Part shown: in pieces, positions 53,957 through 63,171 of the stretch
Position numbering within the stretch: position 1 is the first letter of the stretch
Layout: every line of letters begins with the position of its first letter
From: Chitinophaga pinensis
Lineage (GTDB): Bacteria; Pseudomonadota; Gammaproteobacteria; Burkholderiales; Burkholderiaceae_C
Direction of reading: 5' to 3'
NCBI GenBank assembly: GCA_943326015.2
Contig: CALPRQ020000012.1
Location: 22,326-86,325 of the forward strand
Length of the DNA: 64,000 nucleotides
Program-made: the position numbers and the translations under genes
The notes under the pieces: model-generated
The model's input: the letters and a program-made list of their open reading frames with translations, nothing else
What the model was told of the DNA's origin: nothing
Databases searched by the model: none

Positions 53957-55150
53957 TCAGCCGGGCTGTCCGTCCAGGTGCGGGCGCAGCAGCATCGGCG
54001 TATAGCGCCACAGGTAGAGCCAGAAGGCCAGGCTCCAGAGCAATGCCGAGAGCTGCACCGATGCCAGCAGCGCCTGCGGCAGCAGCAGCGGCACGAAGAC
54101 CCGTACCAGCGCGGCCAGCAGCATGGCCACATAGGCGCTGGTCTCGATGACGCCGGCGCGCAGCGGCCGGCCGGTGTGGCCGAGCGCGGTGCGGGTGATC
54201 ATGCCCAGCGTGATCATGCCGATGGTGCCGACGGTGAGCGCGTGCGTGGCCGGGCCGGCCGGCAGCCAGCCGAGTTCGGCGCCACCGCGCAAGACCAGAT
54301 GGATCAGCAACCAGAAATAGGCCGCGTGCAGCACCCAGACCAGCGGCTTGCGCAGCGTGCCCCAGGGCTGCCACAGCCACCAGCGCCGGCCATGCGCGGC
54401 CAGTGCCAGGCCACAAGCCAGCGCCGCCGGCCAGCCGGTCAGGCCCAGCGCGTCGAGCGCGAGCAGCAGCAGCACCGAGCCGAGTGCGGCTTGCTCGGTC
54501 TTGTCATCACGGCGCGCCTTCAGGCCGGGCACGCCGTTGTTCGAGAACATCGGCACCACGCGGCCGGCCATGACCGCGATCATGAACAGCACGATATCCA
54601 GGGCCAGCGGTAGCCCGAAGCCGCCCGGCAGTTGCAGCCGGCCCAGCTGGCTCAGGTGAACGACGCCGCTCGCCACGCCCATGGCCGCGAGCAGGCCGAC
54701 GAAGAAATAGTTGCGCCGGTTGTGGCCGGCGCGCAGCGTGCGCCACAGCCCCCAGGCCGCCAGCCAGGGCAGCGCGACGTTGGCCGCCAGCGAGGCCCAG
54801 ACCCAGGGGGTCAGCACCAGCACGCGCGCCAGCAGCCAGAGCGCGGCGAGCGCCATCAGCGGCTTGGCCGTAGGCGTCGGCTGGCCCGACCAGCTGCGCC
54901 CGGCGGTGAACAGAAAGCCCACGATCACGGCCAGGCAGTAGCCGAACACCATCTCGTGTGCATGCCGCACCGAACTGCCCAGCGCCGGCGCCGGCAGCAG
55001 GCCGGAAAACTCCAGCGCCCACAGCGGCACGATCAGCGCCGCCTGCAGCGCGGCGAGCAGGTAGAAGGGGCGAAAGCCCAGCGCCCAGAGCGCCCAGCCC
55101 CGGACGGCCTGGGCTCTGGGTTCCTCGATTTTCAGGAAGATGGCGCTCAT
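53957..55150 (-). CDS. NnrS family haem-copper membrane protein
   Basis: A 397-residue, twelve-helix protein of the NnrS family: LWALGFRPFYLLAALQAAL, VRHAHEMVFGYCLAVIVGFLFTAGRSW (conserved His residues), MIAVMAGRVVPMFSNNGVPG, and HALTVGTIGMITLGMITRTALGHTGR. NnrS is found with nitric oxide and denitrification genes and protects against NO-related stress. It is followed upstream by a DUF2249 gene in the same orientation, 17 bases away, making a likely NO-linked operon. Confidence 0.93.
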   Translation of the reverse strand: MSAIFLKIEEPRAQAVRGWALWALGFRPFYLLAALQAALIVPLWALEFSGLLPAPALGSSVRHAHEMVFGYCLAVIVGFLFTAGRSWSGQPTPTAKPLMALAALWLLARVLVLTPWVWASLAANVALPWLAAWGLWRTLRAGHNRRNYFFVGLLAAMGVASGVVHLSQLGRLQLPGGFGLPLALDIVLFMIAVMAGRVVPMFSNNGVPGLKARRDDKTEQAALGSVLLLLALDALGLTGWPAALACGLALAAHGRRWWLWQPWGTLRKPLVWVLHAAYFWLLIHLVLRGGAELGWLPAGPATHALTVGTIGMITLGMITRTALGHTGRPLRAGVIETSAYVAMLLAALVRVFVPLLLPQALLASVQLSALLWSLAFWLYLWRYTPMLLRPHLDGQPG

Positions 55151-55167
55151 GGGGTGACTCCGGTTTT

Positions 55168-55443
55168 TCAGCCGCTGCAGCAGCCGCAGCAGCTCTTGCC
55201 CGCCGACTTGCGCGAGATGCGCACACGGAACAGTTCAGGGCCGCGCTCCAGGTAGTCCCAGCCGAACAGGTCGGGCCAGAGTTCCTGGAACTGCTGGCGC
55301 AGCGGCACCGGATCGTGGTCGTTCTGCAGCTCGAAGCTGCCGCCGACCGGCAGCGATTCGTAGGCCGCGAAGATGCGCAGGTGGCGCTGCGGCGGCGGGA
55401 TCAGGCGAACGTCCATGACTTCGGAGGTGGTGGCAGTGCTCAT
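55168..55443 (-). CDS. DUF2249 domain protein with Cys-rich end
   Basis: A 91-residue protein: EVMDVRLIPPPQRHLRIFAAYESLPVGGSFELQNDHDPVPLRQQF carries the DUF2249 signature, with ERGPELFRVRISR after it. The C-terminus KSCCGCCSG is rich in cysteine. DUF2249 proteins commonly accompany NO and denitrification genes, as here with nnrS. ATG 55443 has GAGG upstream. A dyad CATTC-AATGC-GAATG lies at 55462-55476 in its promoter region. Confidence 0.88.
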   Translation of the reverse strand: MSTATTSEVMDVRLIPPPQRHLRIFAAYESLPVGGSFELQNDHDPVPLRQQFQELWPDLFGWDYLERGPELFRVRISRKSAGKSCCGCCSG

Positions 55444-55461
55444 GTGGGCCTCTTTAATATT

Positions 55462-55476
55462 CATTCAATGCGAATG
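55462..55476. promoter_or_regulatory. Inverted repeat upstream of the DUF2249-nnrS operon
   Basis: CATTC-AATGC-GAATG within AT-rich flanks, 19-33 bases before the start codon. It resembles the half-site content of NsrR-type operators, but the spacing differs, so the regulator is open. Confidence 0.35.
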
Positions 55477-55558
55477 TATTATCGCGCAAATCTGCTGCAG
55501 CTGGCAAGGATGATGTGGCCAGCCCGCCGGCATGCGCCTGCCGCGGGCCGGCGTCTGG

Positions 55559-56083
55559 TCAGAGCGCCTTGTCGATCAGCTGGCCGCGGAACAGCCAGGG
55601 CAGGTTGGGGCCACGGCCTTCGGGAGCACCGTCCTTGCCCTCGACGCTGATCGCCAGCTCGGTCGCGCCAACCAGCGCCGCCGGGTCCAGCGCGAGCTGC
55701 GGTGTCTGCAGCCGGCGCTCGATCACGCCGAGCGAGCGCGGCGCCTTGTCGCCGTTCAAGGCCCACAGCTGCAGCCCTTGCTCGCGGCCTTCGCGCACCT
55801 CGTTGAGGCGCTGCAGTTGCAGCACGCGTGCGCTGCTGTCGATGGTCACGAGCAGGGCCGGGTGCTGCTGCTCGTCCAGCAGCACCGCCAGCTGGCGCAG
55901 TTGCGGCTGCTCGATCAGCCGGCCCTGCAGATGCTTGATCTGGGTCTTGAACTGCTCGAACAGGCTGATTCCGGTGGCGCCGCCGACGAACAGCAGCAGC
56001 GCGAGCAGGATCGCGAGCGCGCGCCACCAGGAGTTGACGCGGCGGTCGGGGGCGGAAGAGGAGGAGGTGGATAGGTCGGTCAT
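55559..56083 (-). CDS. RskA-like C-terminal (anti-sigma factor family) membrane protein, no zinc-finger domain
   Basis: A 174-residue single-pass protein: a short Ser-rich cytoplasmic tail, a membrane helix (WWRALAILLALLLFVGGATGISLF), then a periplasmic RskA-type domain with LAVLLDEQQHPALLVTIDS, LQLWALNGDKAPRSLGVIE and ATELAISVEGKDGAPEGRG. RskA proteins normally carry an N-terminal anti-sigma domain and are encoded beside an ECF sigma factor. Neither is present here, so its role is unclear. Confidence 0.78.
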   Translation of the reverse strand: MTDLSTSSSSAPDRRVNSWWRALAILLALLLFVGGATGISLFEQFKTQIKHLQGRLIEQPQLRQLAVLLDEQQHPALLVTIDSSARVLQLQRLNEVREGREQGLQLWALNGDKAPRSLGVIERRLQTPQLALDPAALVGATELAISVEGKDGAPEGRGPNLPWLFRGQLIDKAL

Positions 56084-56161
56084 GGCGCTATTGTGCGCAA
56101 TGTGCCGAGCCTGGCATCGATGACCGCCTGGACAGGCTGCCAGGCCCTGTTCCCGTCCTGA

Positions 56162-57712
56162 TCAGCCGCGCCCGAGGCGGAAGAAGCCGACCGTCTGCGT
56201 CAGCTGTTCGCTCTGCTCCTGCAGCGAAGCCGCGGCGGCGGCGGCCTCCTCGACCAGCGCCGCGTTTTGTTGCGTCGTGGTGTCGATCTGCGTGATCGCC
56301 GAGTTGACCTGCTCGATGCCCGAGGTCTGCTCCTGGCTTGCCGCCGAGATCTCGCCCATGATGTCGGTTACGCGCTGGATGCTGCCGATGATCTCGGTCA
56401 TGGTCTGGCCGGCCGTGTTGACCAGTTCGCTGCCCAGATTGACGTTGTTGACCGAGTCTCCGATCAGTTCCTTGATCTCCTTGGCTGCCGCAGCCGAGCG
56501 CTGCGCCAGGCTGCGCACCTCGCTCGCCACCACCGCGAAGCCGCGGCCCTGCTCGCCGGCGCGTGCGGCTTCCACCGCCGCGTTGAGCGCAAGGATGTTG
56601 GTCTGGAACGCGATGCCGTTGATCACGTCGATGATGTCGACGATCTTCTTCGACGAGGCATTGATCGCGGTCATGGTCTGCACCACCTGATTGACCACGC
56701 CGCCGCCCTTGATCGCGACCTCGGAAGCGGAATGCGCAAGCTGGTTGGCCTGACGCGCGTTGTCGGCGTTCTGCTTGACGGTGCCGGTGATCTCCTCCAC
56801 CGAGGCGGCGGTTTGTTCCAGCGCGCTGGCTTGCTCCTCGGTGCGCGCCGACAGGTCCAGGTTGCCGGTCGAGATCTGGCGCGCGGCGGTCGCGATCGCG
56901 TCCGTGCCGTGGCGCACCGTGCTCACGATGTTCGACAGCCCCTCGTTCATCTGCCCCAGCGCGGCCATCAGTTCGCCGGTCTCGTCGCGGCTCTCGGAGC
57001 GGATCTCGCTGCCCAGATCGCCCGCCGCCACGGTCTGCGCGATCCTGACGGCCTGCTGCAGCGGCTGGGTGATGCTGCGCGTGAGCCAGTAGGCCAGCGC
57101 GATGCTCAACAGGATCGAGGCCAGGCTGCCGCCTATCATCAGCTGCAGCGAGCCCGAGACATCGCTGCGCGCCTGCCTGGCGCCGTTCTCGACCAGTTTC
57201 TGCTGCAGCTCGACCATGGCTTCGACATGCTGCTGCACGCTGTCGAGCAGGGGCAGCGTCTCGCGTTGCACCAGTTCGGTCGCCTCTTCGCGCTTGCCTG
57301 CGGCCAGCAAGGCAGTGACCTGGGTGAACGAGGCCACATAGCGCGCGCGCTCGGTCTTGATCTTGTCCAGCAGCACCTTGGCTTCGGGCAGGTAGACCAG
57401 CCGATCGAGCGTCGCGATGGCCTCATCGATCGCCTTCTTGTTGGCGCCGATATGCTGCTTGACCTGCTGCACCTGGGCGGCGTCGAGCGGCAGGAACAGT
57501 TCGAGCGTGCGACGTGCGTTGGCGCGCATCCGCTCGTTGATGACATGGGCCGCATCGACCTTGCGCCACTCCACGTCGACGATGTTTTCGGTCAGCGTCC
57601 CCAAGCTGTTCAGCCGCAGGATGCCGATGACGATCGCGGCCACCATCAGCGACAGCACCAGCGCGAATCCCGCGCCGAGGCGCAGGCCGATTTTGAGATC
57701 CGAGAGCTTCAT
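56162..57712 (-). CDS. Methyl-accepting chemotaxis protein (4HB sensor, class 36H-like)
   Basis: A 516-residue chemoreceptor: a first membrane helix ([24 protein letters not shown]), a periplasmic four-helix bundle, a second helix ([20 protein letters not shown]), HAMP ([20 protein letters not shown]), and a signalling domain with the hairpin tip [38 protein letters not shown]. The C-terminal part lacks a CheR-tethering pentapeptide (it ends FFRLGRG). ATG 57712 (MKLSDLKIG) is the natural start. The ligand is unknown. Confidence 0.94.
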   Translation of the reverse strand: MKLSDLKIGLRLGAGFALVLSLMVAAIVIGILRLNSLGTLTENIVDVEWRKVDAAHVINERMRANARRTLELFLPLDAAQVQQVKQHIGANKKAIDEAIATLDRLVYLPEAKVLLDKIKTERARYVASFTQVTALLAAGKREEATELVQRETLPLLDSVQQHVEAMVELQQKLVENGARQARSDVSGSLQLMIGGSLASILLSIALAYWLTRSITQPLQQAVRIAQTVAAGDLGSEIRSESRDETGELMAALGQMNEGLSNIVSTVRHGTDAIATAARQISTGNLDLSARTEEQASALEQTAASVEEITGTVKQNADNARQANQLAHSASEVAIKGGGVVNQVVQTMTAINASSKKIVDIIDVINGIAFQTNILALNAAVEAARAGEQGRGFAVVASEVRSLAQRSAAAAKEIKELIGDSVNNVNLGSELVNTAGQTMTEIIGSIQRVTDIMGEISAASQEQTSGIEQVNSAITQIDTTTQQNAALVEEAAAAAASLQEQSEQLTQTVGFFRLGRG

Positions 57713-57820
57713 GGGTGTTCTGGTTGTGAAATAGGGGATGACGGACAGGTCAAACCACAAAAATATGACTTAAATAAGAACTTTGAGTTCCAAAATTATC
57801 GTTGAAAGTGATTTTTGCGT

Positions 57821-57848
57821 AAAAAAAGCCGCTCCAAAGGAGCGGCTT
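57821..57848 (-). terminator. Rho-independent terminator for the small membrane protein gene
   Basis: On the minus strand AGCCGCTCC-TTT-GGAGCGGCT is followed by seven T (57822-57828). It lies 40 bases after the stop of the gene at 57888-58304. Confidence 0.93.
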
Positions 57849-57887
57849 GACATCAGTGTGCCGCCAGGCACTCGGCCTGGCGTGGAA

Positions 57888-58304
57888 TCAGAGGTAGAAC
57901 AGGTGGCTGTCGAGCGCGCGCGCCGCCTTGGCCAGTCGCAGCGAGCCAGCTGGCGATGCGCTGGCCTGGGCGACGGCTTGCTGGGCTTGCAGGCGGGCCG
58001 CGGCGCGGGCCTGGGCGCGACCGGCGGCCCACTGGTCCAGGCGGGCGAGGGTGCGTGCGCTCATGCGGCGGACGGTGCCGGTCAGCAGCAGGCTGCCGGC
58101 AAAGACCACCGCCCACATCGCGACCCAGGCCAGGAACAGGTGATCGTCGATCCAGGTCTCGACCAGCTGGTCGGCCACCACCGCCAGCGCCGCCACCGAG
58201 GCAGCCAGCAGCAAGGCTGCCAGACCACGGGCGTTCTCGGGGCGGGTGGCGGGCTGGCTCGACTGGTCGTAAGCGCGGGAGTTGAGGGTGGCGGTGTGGT
58301 TCAT
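57888..58304 (-). CDS. Hypothetical small membrane protein
   Basis: A 138-residue protein with two hydrophobic helices (GLAALLLAASVAALAVVADQ and FLAWVAMWAVVFAGSLLLTG) and a long Ala/Gln/Arg-rich helical tail (QARAAARLQAQQAVAQASAS), probably cytoplasmic. No family is recognised. It diverges from a LysR gene with a 113-base AT-rich spacer and ends in a strong terminator, so it is likely a regulated single-gene unit. ATG 58304 (MNHTATLNSRAYD). Confidence 0.7.
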   Translation of the reverse strand: MNHTATLNSRAYDQSSQPATRPENARGLAALLLAASVAALAVVADQLVETWIDDHLFLAWVAMWAVVFAGSLLLTGTVRRMSARTLARLDQWAAGRAQARAAARLQAQQAVAQASASPAGSLRLAKAARALDSHLFYL

Positions 58305-58417
58305 GGTCGTGCGGTATCTGTGGTGTGTTGCGTTGCAACACGGAATGCCGCGCATATTAGGGTAAACCCGCATAGCGTGCAAATTTATTTTTGTAATGCA
58401 ATATATTCACACTACAT

Positions 58418-59374
58418 ATGAATGAGCTGAACTTCCGTACCCTGGACCTCAACCTGCTGCGCGTTTTCGACGAAGTGATGTCGGAGCGCAACCTGACCCG
58501 TGCCGCGCACAATCTCGCGACCACCCAGCCCGCGGTCAGCAATGCGCTGCGCCGACTGCGCGAGCTGCTCGGGGACGACCTGGTGCGGCGCGCGGGCTAT
58601 GGCGTCGAGCCCACGCCGCTGGCGCTCACGCTCTGGCCCACGGTGCGCGACGCGCTGCGCCAGTTGCGCGACTCGCTCGCGCCGGGTGCCTTCGATCCGG
58701 CGCAGGCGCAGAACCATTTCGTGCTCGCGATGGCCGACTCGACCGCCACCAAGCTCGCGCCCGGCCTGGTCGAGATCCTGGCGCAAGAGGCGCCCGGGGT
58801 CACGCTGCGCTTGCTGCCCTTGACCACGCGCGACCCGCGCCCGCTGCTCGAACAGGGCGAGGTCGACCTCGCGGTCGGCTATTTCCCTGGCGTGCTGACC
58901 GAACTGGCTGCCAGTCATCTGCAGGAGAATGCGACCCGCTTCCTCTATCAGCGGCTCTACGAGGGCCGCTATGTGGTCGTGATGCGGCGCGGCCATCCGC
59001 TGGCGGGCCGGCCTATCACGCTGGCTGATTTCTGTGCGGCGCGCCACCTGCTGGTGAGCTTTTCCGGCCGGCCCTTCGGCTTCGTCGACGAGGCGCTGGC
59101 GGCGCAGGGCCTGGGCCGGCGCGTCGTGCTGACGGTCAACCAGTTCTTCACCGCCGGCCGCGTGGTCTCGACCTCCGACCTGCTGACGGTGCTGCCGCTG
59201 CATTTCCTCGGTGCCACCGGCATGGAGGCCGAGCTGACCCACTGCGAGTTGCCGCTGGACCTGCCGCAGGTGCATGTCGATGCGCTGTGGCGGCGCCAGC
59301 AGCAGGGCCAGAGTGCGCACCGCTGGCTGCGCGAAGCGGTGTTCCGTGCGGTCGGCCAGCGAGGCCAGCCATGA
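58418..59374 (+). CDS. LysR-type regulator, NodD/NahR-like group
   Basis: A 318-residue LTTR. MNELNFRTLDLNLLRVFDEVMSERNLTRAAHNLATTQPAVSNALRRLRELLGDDL is the winged helix-turn-helix of the NodD/NahR/LinR type. The substrate domain includes ADSTATKLAPGLVEIL and the effector loop region. It is followed, with an ATGA overlap, by a phosphoesterase gene and diverges from a small membrane protein gene, either of which could be its target. Confidence 0.92.
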   Translation: MNELNFRTLDLNLLRVFDEVMSERNLTRAAHNLATTQPAVSNALRRLRELLGDDLVRRAGYGVEPTPLALTLWPTVRDALRQLRDSLAPGAFDPAQAQNHFVLAMADSTATKLAPGLVEILAQEAPGVTLRLLPLTTRDPRPLLEQGEVDLAVGYFPGVLTELAASHLQENATRFLYQRLYEGRYVVVMRRGHPLAGRPITLADFCAARHLLVSFSGRPFGFVDEALAAQGLGRRVVLTVNQFFTAGRVVSTSDLLTVLPLHFLGATGMEAELTHCELPLDLPQVHVDALWRRQQQGQSAHRWLREAVFRAVGQRGQP

Positions 59375-60204
59375 AGCTGCAGCTGCTCAGCGATCTGCAC
59401 CTCGAAGCCAACCCGCAGTTCGTGGCCGAGCCAGCGGTCGGCGCCGACCTGCTGGTGCTCGCGGGTGACGTGGGTTCCTACCAGGCGCGCACTGCCGGTG
59501 CCATGGCCGAGCCCGACTGGGGCCTGCAGCGCTTCTCGCCGCTGCCCCAGTACGCCGGCTGGCCGGTGCCGGTGGTCTATGTGCCTGGCAATCATGAATA
59601 TGACGCGCTCGACTTCGACCAGGCCCACGCCGGCTTGCGCGCTGCCTGCGACCGCCTGGGCATCCGCTGGCTTGAGCGCGAGCAACTGTTGATCGATGGC
59701 GTGCGCTTCGTCGGCACCACGCTCTGGTCCGACTACGACGCGCTGGCGCTCAGGGCCGAGCCGTCCCGCGCGCTGCAGCAGCGCGGCAAGGCCTTCCGTG
59801 CCGCCAATTTCTACCTCGAGAAGATGGCCACCCGGCGCGATGGTGCGCTGTTCGATGCCGCTGCCATGCGCGAGCAGGCCCTGGTCTGCCAGCACTGGCT
59901 GGATCAGGCGCTGGCGCAACCGCATGACGGGCCGACCGTGGTGGTCACGCATTTTGCCCCCAGCCTGCGCAGTGCCGACCCGCGCTACGGCCTGATGCCT
60001 GGCACGGCAGGCTTCTGCAACGCGCTCGACGGCTGGCTGGAGCGGGCCGATCTCTGGTTGCATGGGCATCTGCATTGCGCGCACGACTATCGCGTGGGTC
60101 GCTGCCGCGTGGTCGCCAATCCGCTCGGCTATGCGGGCAAGCATGAGCAGCAGGACTTCCGGCCTGGTCTCTGTGTCGAGGTGCCGGGTACAGCGGGCCA
60201 GTGA
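59371..60204 (+). CDS. Calcineurin-like metallophosphoesterase
   Basis: A 277-residue enzyme with the dinuclear-metal motifs LLSDLHLEA (D-x-H), LAGDVGS (GD), VPGNHEYD (GNHE), VVTHFAPS (H) and LHGHLHCAHDY (GHxH). It would hydrolyse a phosphoester in the cytoplasm; the substrate is unknown. It starts at ATG 59371, overlapping the LysR stop, and is translated coupled to it. Confidence 0.9.
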   Translation: MKLQLLSDLHLEANPQFVAEPAVGADLLVLAGDVGSYQARTAGAMAEPDWGLQRFSPLPQYAGWPVPVVYVPGNHEYDALDFDQAHAGLRAACDRLGIRWLEREQLLIDGVRFVGTTLWSDYDALALRAEPSRALQQRGKAFRAANFYLEKMATRRDGALFDAAAMREQALVCQHWLDQALAQPHDGPTVVVTHFAPSLRSADPRYGLMPGTAGFCNALDGWLERADLWLHGHLHCAHDYRVGRCRVVANPLGYAGKHEQQDFRPGLCVEVPGTAGQ

Positions 60205-60208
60205 CAAC

Positions 60209-60239
60209 AAAAAAGCCGATGCATGGGAATGCACCGGCT
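60209..60239 (-). terminator. Terminator on the minus strand
   Basis: On the minus strand AGCCG-G-TGCAT-TCCC-ATGCA-T-CGGCT is followed by six T. No protein gene on the minus strand ends close by: alr ends over 200 bases away. Confidence 0.85.
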
Positions 60240-60346
60240 CAGGCAATCGCATCTCTCTGGACGCTGGATTTGATGTTGTTGGACTTGTGTTGTCTCCTCG
60301 GTCCTCCCGCATGCGACCGGCAGCAGAGCTGTCCCGATCGGCGAGT
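60214..60346 (-). ncRNA. Candidate small RNA (orphan promoter-terminator unit)
   Basis: A -10 box TACAAT (60353-60358, minus strand) and a strong terminator (60209-60239) bracket about 130 bases with no protein gene. The segment contains GGGAGGACCGAGGAGACAAC, an unstructured CA-rich stretch and then the terminator hairpin. That order (seed-like stem, open A/C-rich part, terminator) suits an Hfq-type small RNA. The -35 region is poor (TGCACG). It could instead be a leader peptide region or the tail of the alr transcript. Confidence 0.4.
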
Positions 60347-60444
60347 AGAGGCATTGTAGGGAAGTGCACTGCTGCCGTGCATAGGGATTTACCCGGATAC
60401 CGGGCACCATCAGCCCTGGGGGCAGCGATGCGGGTTGCCAGGCC

Positions 60445-61611
60445 TCAGATCGCTGTCGGGAAGTCGCCGTCGTCGACCGCAAACGGCACCCGCGGCGCCA
60501 CGGCGCACAGCAGTTCGTAGGAGAGGGTGCCGGCGGCCTGCGCGACCTCGTCCACCGGCAGCACTGCGCCATGCCGGCTGCGGCCCCACAGCACGACCTC
60601 GTCGCCCGCCTGGCAGGGCGAGGCATCCGCTTCCGCCGGCCCCAGGTCCACCGCCAGCATGTCCATGCTGACGCGGCCGACCAGCCGGGTCCGCACGCCC
60701 CGCACCAGCACCGGCGCGCCGCAGTCCGGGCCGCCGGGCGCGTGACGCGGGTAGCCGTCGGCATAGCCGCAGGCCACCACGCCGATGCGCATCGCATGCG
60801 GGGCGACGAAGGTCGAGCCGTAGCCGACCGACTCGCCGGCCTGGACTTGCTGCACGGCGATCAGCCGGCTGGCCAGCGTCAGCGCCGGCTGCAGCTCCCA
60901 GTCGGCGCTGCAGTGCGCAGGATGATCCGGTGCACTGCCGTAGAGCGCGATGCCGCCGCGCACCCAGTCGGCCGCCAGTGCGCTGGAACCCAGTTCGCGT
61001 CCGGCGTGGCGCAGCGTGGCGGCGCTGTTGCACAGGCTGCGCTCGCCCGGCAGGTCGCGCGTGGCGGCGGCGAAGGCGTCGAGCTGGTGCGCGATGCCGT
61101 CGGCCCCGAAGCGTGCGCTGTCGGCGTCACTGAAATGCGTGATGAGCGAGATCTCGTCGACCTGGGGCAGGGCGTTGAGCCGGGCCCAGGCCGAGCGATA
61201 GGCGGCAGGCCTGAAGCCGAGCCGGTTCATGCCCGAGTTCATCTTGAGGAAGACCCGGTGCGGCTGGTGCGTCTTGTGCGCGGCCAGCCAGTCGATCTGC
61301 TCCTCGCAGTGCACCACATGCCAGAGGTTCAGGCGCGAGCAGAGCTCGAGGTCGCGTGCCTCGAAACAGCCTTCGATCAGCAGGATCGGGCCGCGCCAGT
61401 CCAGCGCGCGCAGCCGCTCGGCCTCGGCCAGGTCGAGCAGCGCGAAGCCATCGGCCGCACGCAGCGCGGGGAAGGTCCGTTCGATGCCGTGACCGTAGGC
61501 GTTGGCCTTGACCACCGCCCACAGGCGTGAGTCGGGTGCGGCGCGTTGCAGGCGCTCCAGGTTATGGCGCAGGGCGGGCAGGTGGACGGTGGCGAGTATC
61601 GGGCGCGGCAT
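60445..61611 (-). CDS. alr: Alanine racemase
   Basis: A 388-residue PLP enzyme supplying D-alanine for peptidoglycan: the N-terminal barrel with LWAVVKANAYGHGIERT (PLP Lys), VFLKMNSGMNRLGFRP, VRGGIALYGSAP, and the C-terminal domain with VGYGSTFVAPHAMRIGVVACGYADGYPR (second catalytic Tyr) and GRVSMDMLAVDL. ATG 61611 (MPRPILATVHLPALRHNLERL) is the family start. It diverges from lplT with a 178-base spacer. Confidence 0.95.
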   Translation of the reverse strand: MPRPILATVHLPALRHNLERLQRAAPDSRLWAVVKANAYGHGIERTFPALRAADGFALLDLAEAERLRALDWRGPILLIEGCFEARDLELCSRLNLWHVVHCEEQIDWLAAHKTHQPHRVFLKMNSGMNRLGFRPAAYRSAWARLNALPQVDEISLITHFSDADSARFGADGIAHQLDAFAAATRDLPGERSLCNSAATLRHAGRELGSSALAADWVRGGIALYGSAPDHPAHCSADWELQPALTLASRLIAVQQVQAGESVGYGSTFVAPHAMRIGVVACGYADGYPRHAPGGPDCGAPVLVRGVRTRLVGRVSMDMLAVDLGPAEADASPCQAGDEVVLWGRSRHGAVLPVDEVAQAAGTLSYELLCAVAPRVPFAVDDGDFPTAI

Positions 61612-61789
61612 GGAGCCGATGTTAGCAACGAAGCCGATGCCTGCGGGGACCCTTGTGCAAGGCACCGGCCAGGTGTCATGCTATAAACCCGCCACCCGTG
61701 GGACAAATTCCCGGCCCACCCCCGATCTGCCCCGGCAAGATCCCGATCCGCGACCCGCATTTCCTGCCTTCCGAGCCAGACCTATATAC

Positions 61790-63073
61790 ATGAAGCGCGG
61801 CTTCTACACCATCATGACGGCGCAGTTCTTCAGCTCGCTGGCCGACAACGCCTTGTTCGTTGTTGCCGTCGAGCTGCTGCGCAGCAGCCAGGCCCCCGAA
61901 TGGCAGCGCACGGCGCTGGTGCCGATGTTCGCGCTGTTCTACGTGGTGCTCGCGCCCTTCGTTGGTGCTTTTGCCGATGCGCGCCCCAAGGGCCGGGTCA
62001 TGTTCATCAGCAATGCGATCAAGGTGACCGGCTGTCTGCTGATGCTCACGCCCATGCACCCCTTGCTGGCGTTCTCGATCGTCGGCCTGGGGGCGGCGTC
62101 CTATTCGCCCGCCAAGTACGGCATCCTGACCGAGCTGCTGCCGCCCTCGCAGCTGGTCAAGGCCAACGGCTGGATCGAGGGATTGACGATCGCCTCCATC
62201 ATCCTCGGCGTCGTGCTCGGTGGCCAGATGGTCGGCCCTGCCGTCTCGGGCTGGCTGCTGGCGTTCGACTTGCCGTTCGTCGACACTGACGTGGACACCC
62301 CGGCCGAGGCCGCGATCACCTGCCTGGTGCTGATCTATGCGCTGGCGGCCTGGTTCAACACCCGCATTCCGCTGACCGGTGTGGCACCGCGTCACATGCC
62401 GCGCAATCCGCTCGCGCTGCTGCCCGATTTCTGGACCTGCAACAGCCGGCTTTGGCGCGACCGCCTGGGCCAGATCTCGCTCGCGACCACCACGCTGTTC
62501 TGGGGCGTGAGCGGCAACCTGCGCTACATCGTGCTGGCCTGGGCCGCCGCCGCGCTGGGCTACGGCACCACCCAGGCCTCCAGCCTGGTTGGCGTGGTGG
62601 CGATCGGCACCGCGGTCGGCGCGGTCGCGGCCTCGATGCGCATGCGGCTGGACCAGGCTACCCGCGTCATGCCGCTGGGCATCGCGATGGGCCTGCTGGT
62701 CGTGCTGATGAACGTGATCGACAACGTCTGGGCCGCCGCGCCCTTCCTGATCCTGCTCGGTGCCCTGGGCGGTTTCCTGGTGGTGCCGATGAATGCGCTG
62801 CTGCAGCACCGCGGCCACAACCTGATGGGGGCCGGCCGCTCGATCGCGGTGCAGAACTTCAACGAGCAGACCTGCATCCTGTGCCTGGGCGGGCTCTACA
62901 GCTATTCGACCAGCGTCGGTCTGTCGGCCTTTGGCGCCATCACTGCCTTCGGCCTGGTCGTCGCGGTGGCGATGTGGGGCATCCAGCGCTGGCACGCTCA
63001 CAACGAGCGCACCCACCCGCACGAGCTGCAGCGGCTGCTCGAGATCGCCCGGCGCGACGACCTGCACGGCTGA
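61790..63073 (+). CDS. lplT: Lysophospholipid transporter LplT
   Basis: A 427-residue major-facilitator protein with about twelve helices: FYTIMTAQFFSSLADNALFVVAVELL, PFVGAFADARPKGRVMFISNAIK, SPAKYGILTELLPPSQLVKANGWIEGLTI, and LGGFLVVPMNALLQHRGHNLMGAGRSIAVQNFNEQ. These match LplT, which flips lysophospholipids inward for reacylation. The acyltransferase partner (Aas) is not adjacent here. It starts at ATG 61790. Confidence 0.94.
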   Translation: MKRGFYTIMTAQFFSSLADNALFVVAVELLRSSQAPEWQRTALVPMFALFYVVLAPFVGAFADARPKGRVMFISNAIKVTGCLLMLTPMHPLLAFSIVGLGAASYSPAKYGILTELLPPSQLVKANGWIEGLTIASIILGVVLGGQMVGPAVSGWLLAFDLPFVDTDVDTPAEAAITCLVLIYALAAWFNTRIPLTGVAPRHMPRNPLALLPDFWTCNSRLWRDRLGQISLATTTLFWGVSGNLRYIVLAWAAAALGYGTTQASSLVGVVAIGTAVGAVAASMRMRLDQATRVMPLGIAMGLLVVLMNVIDNVWAAAPFLILLGALGGFLVVPMNALLQHRGHNLMGAGRSIAVQNFNEQTCILCLGGLYSYSTSVGLSAFGAITAFGLVVAVAMWGIQRWHAHNERTHPHELQRLLEIARRDDLHG

Positions 63074-63171
63074 GTGCGTCCCGGGCAGCCAGCGGCCTGA
63101 GCCCCCAGTCCTCGCAGGGCGGACAGCGATCGGCTGCCGGCAGCCTGGGTCTCTTCGCTACACTGGCAAAC

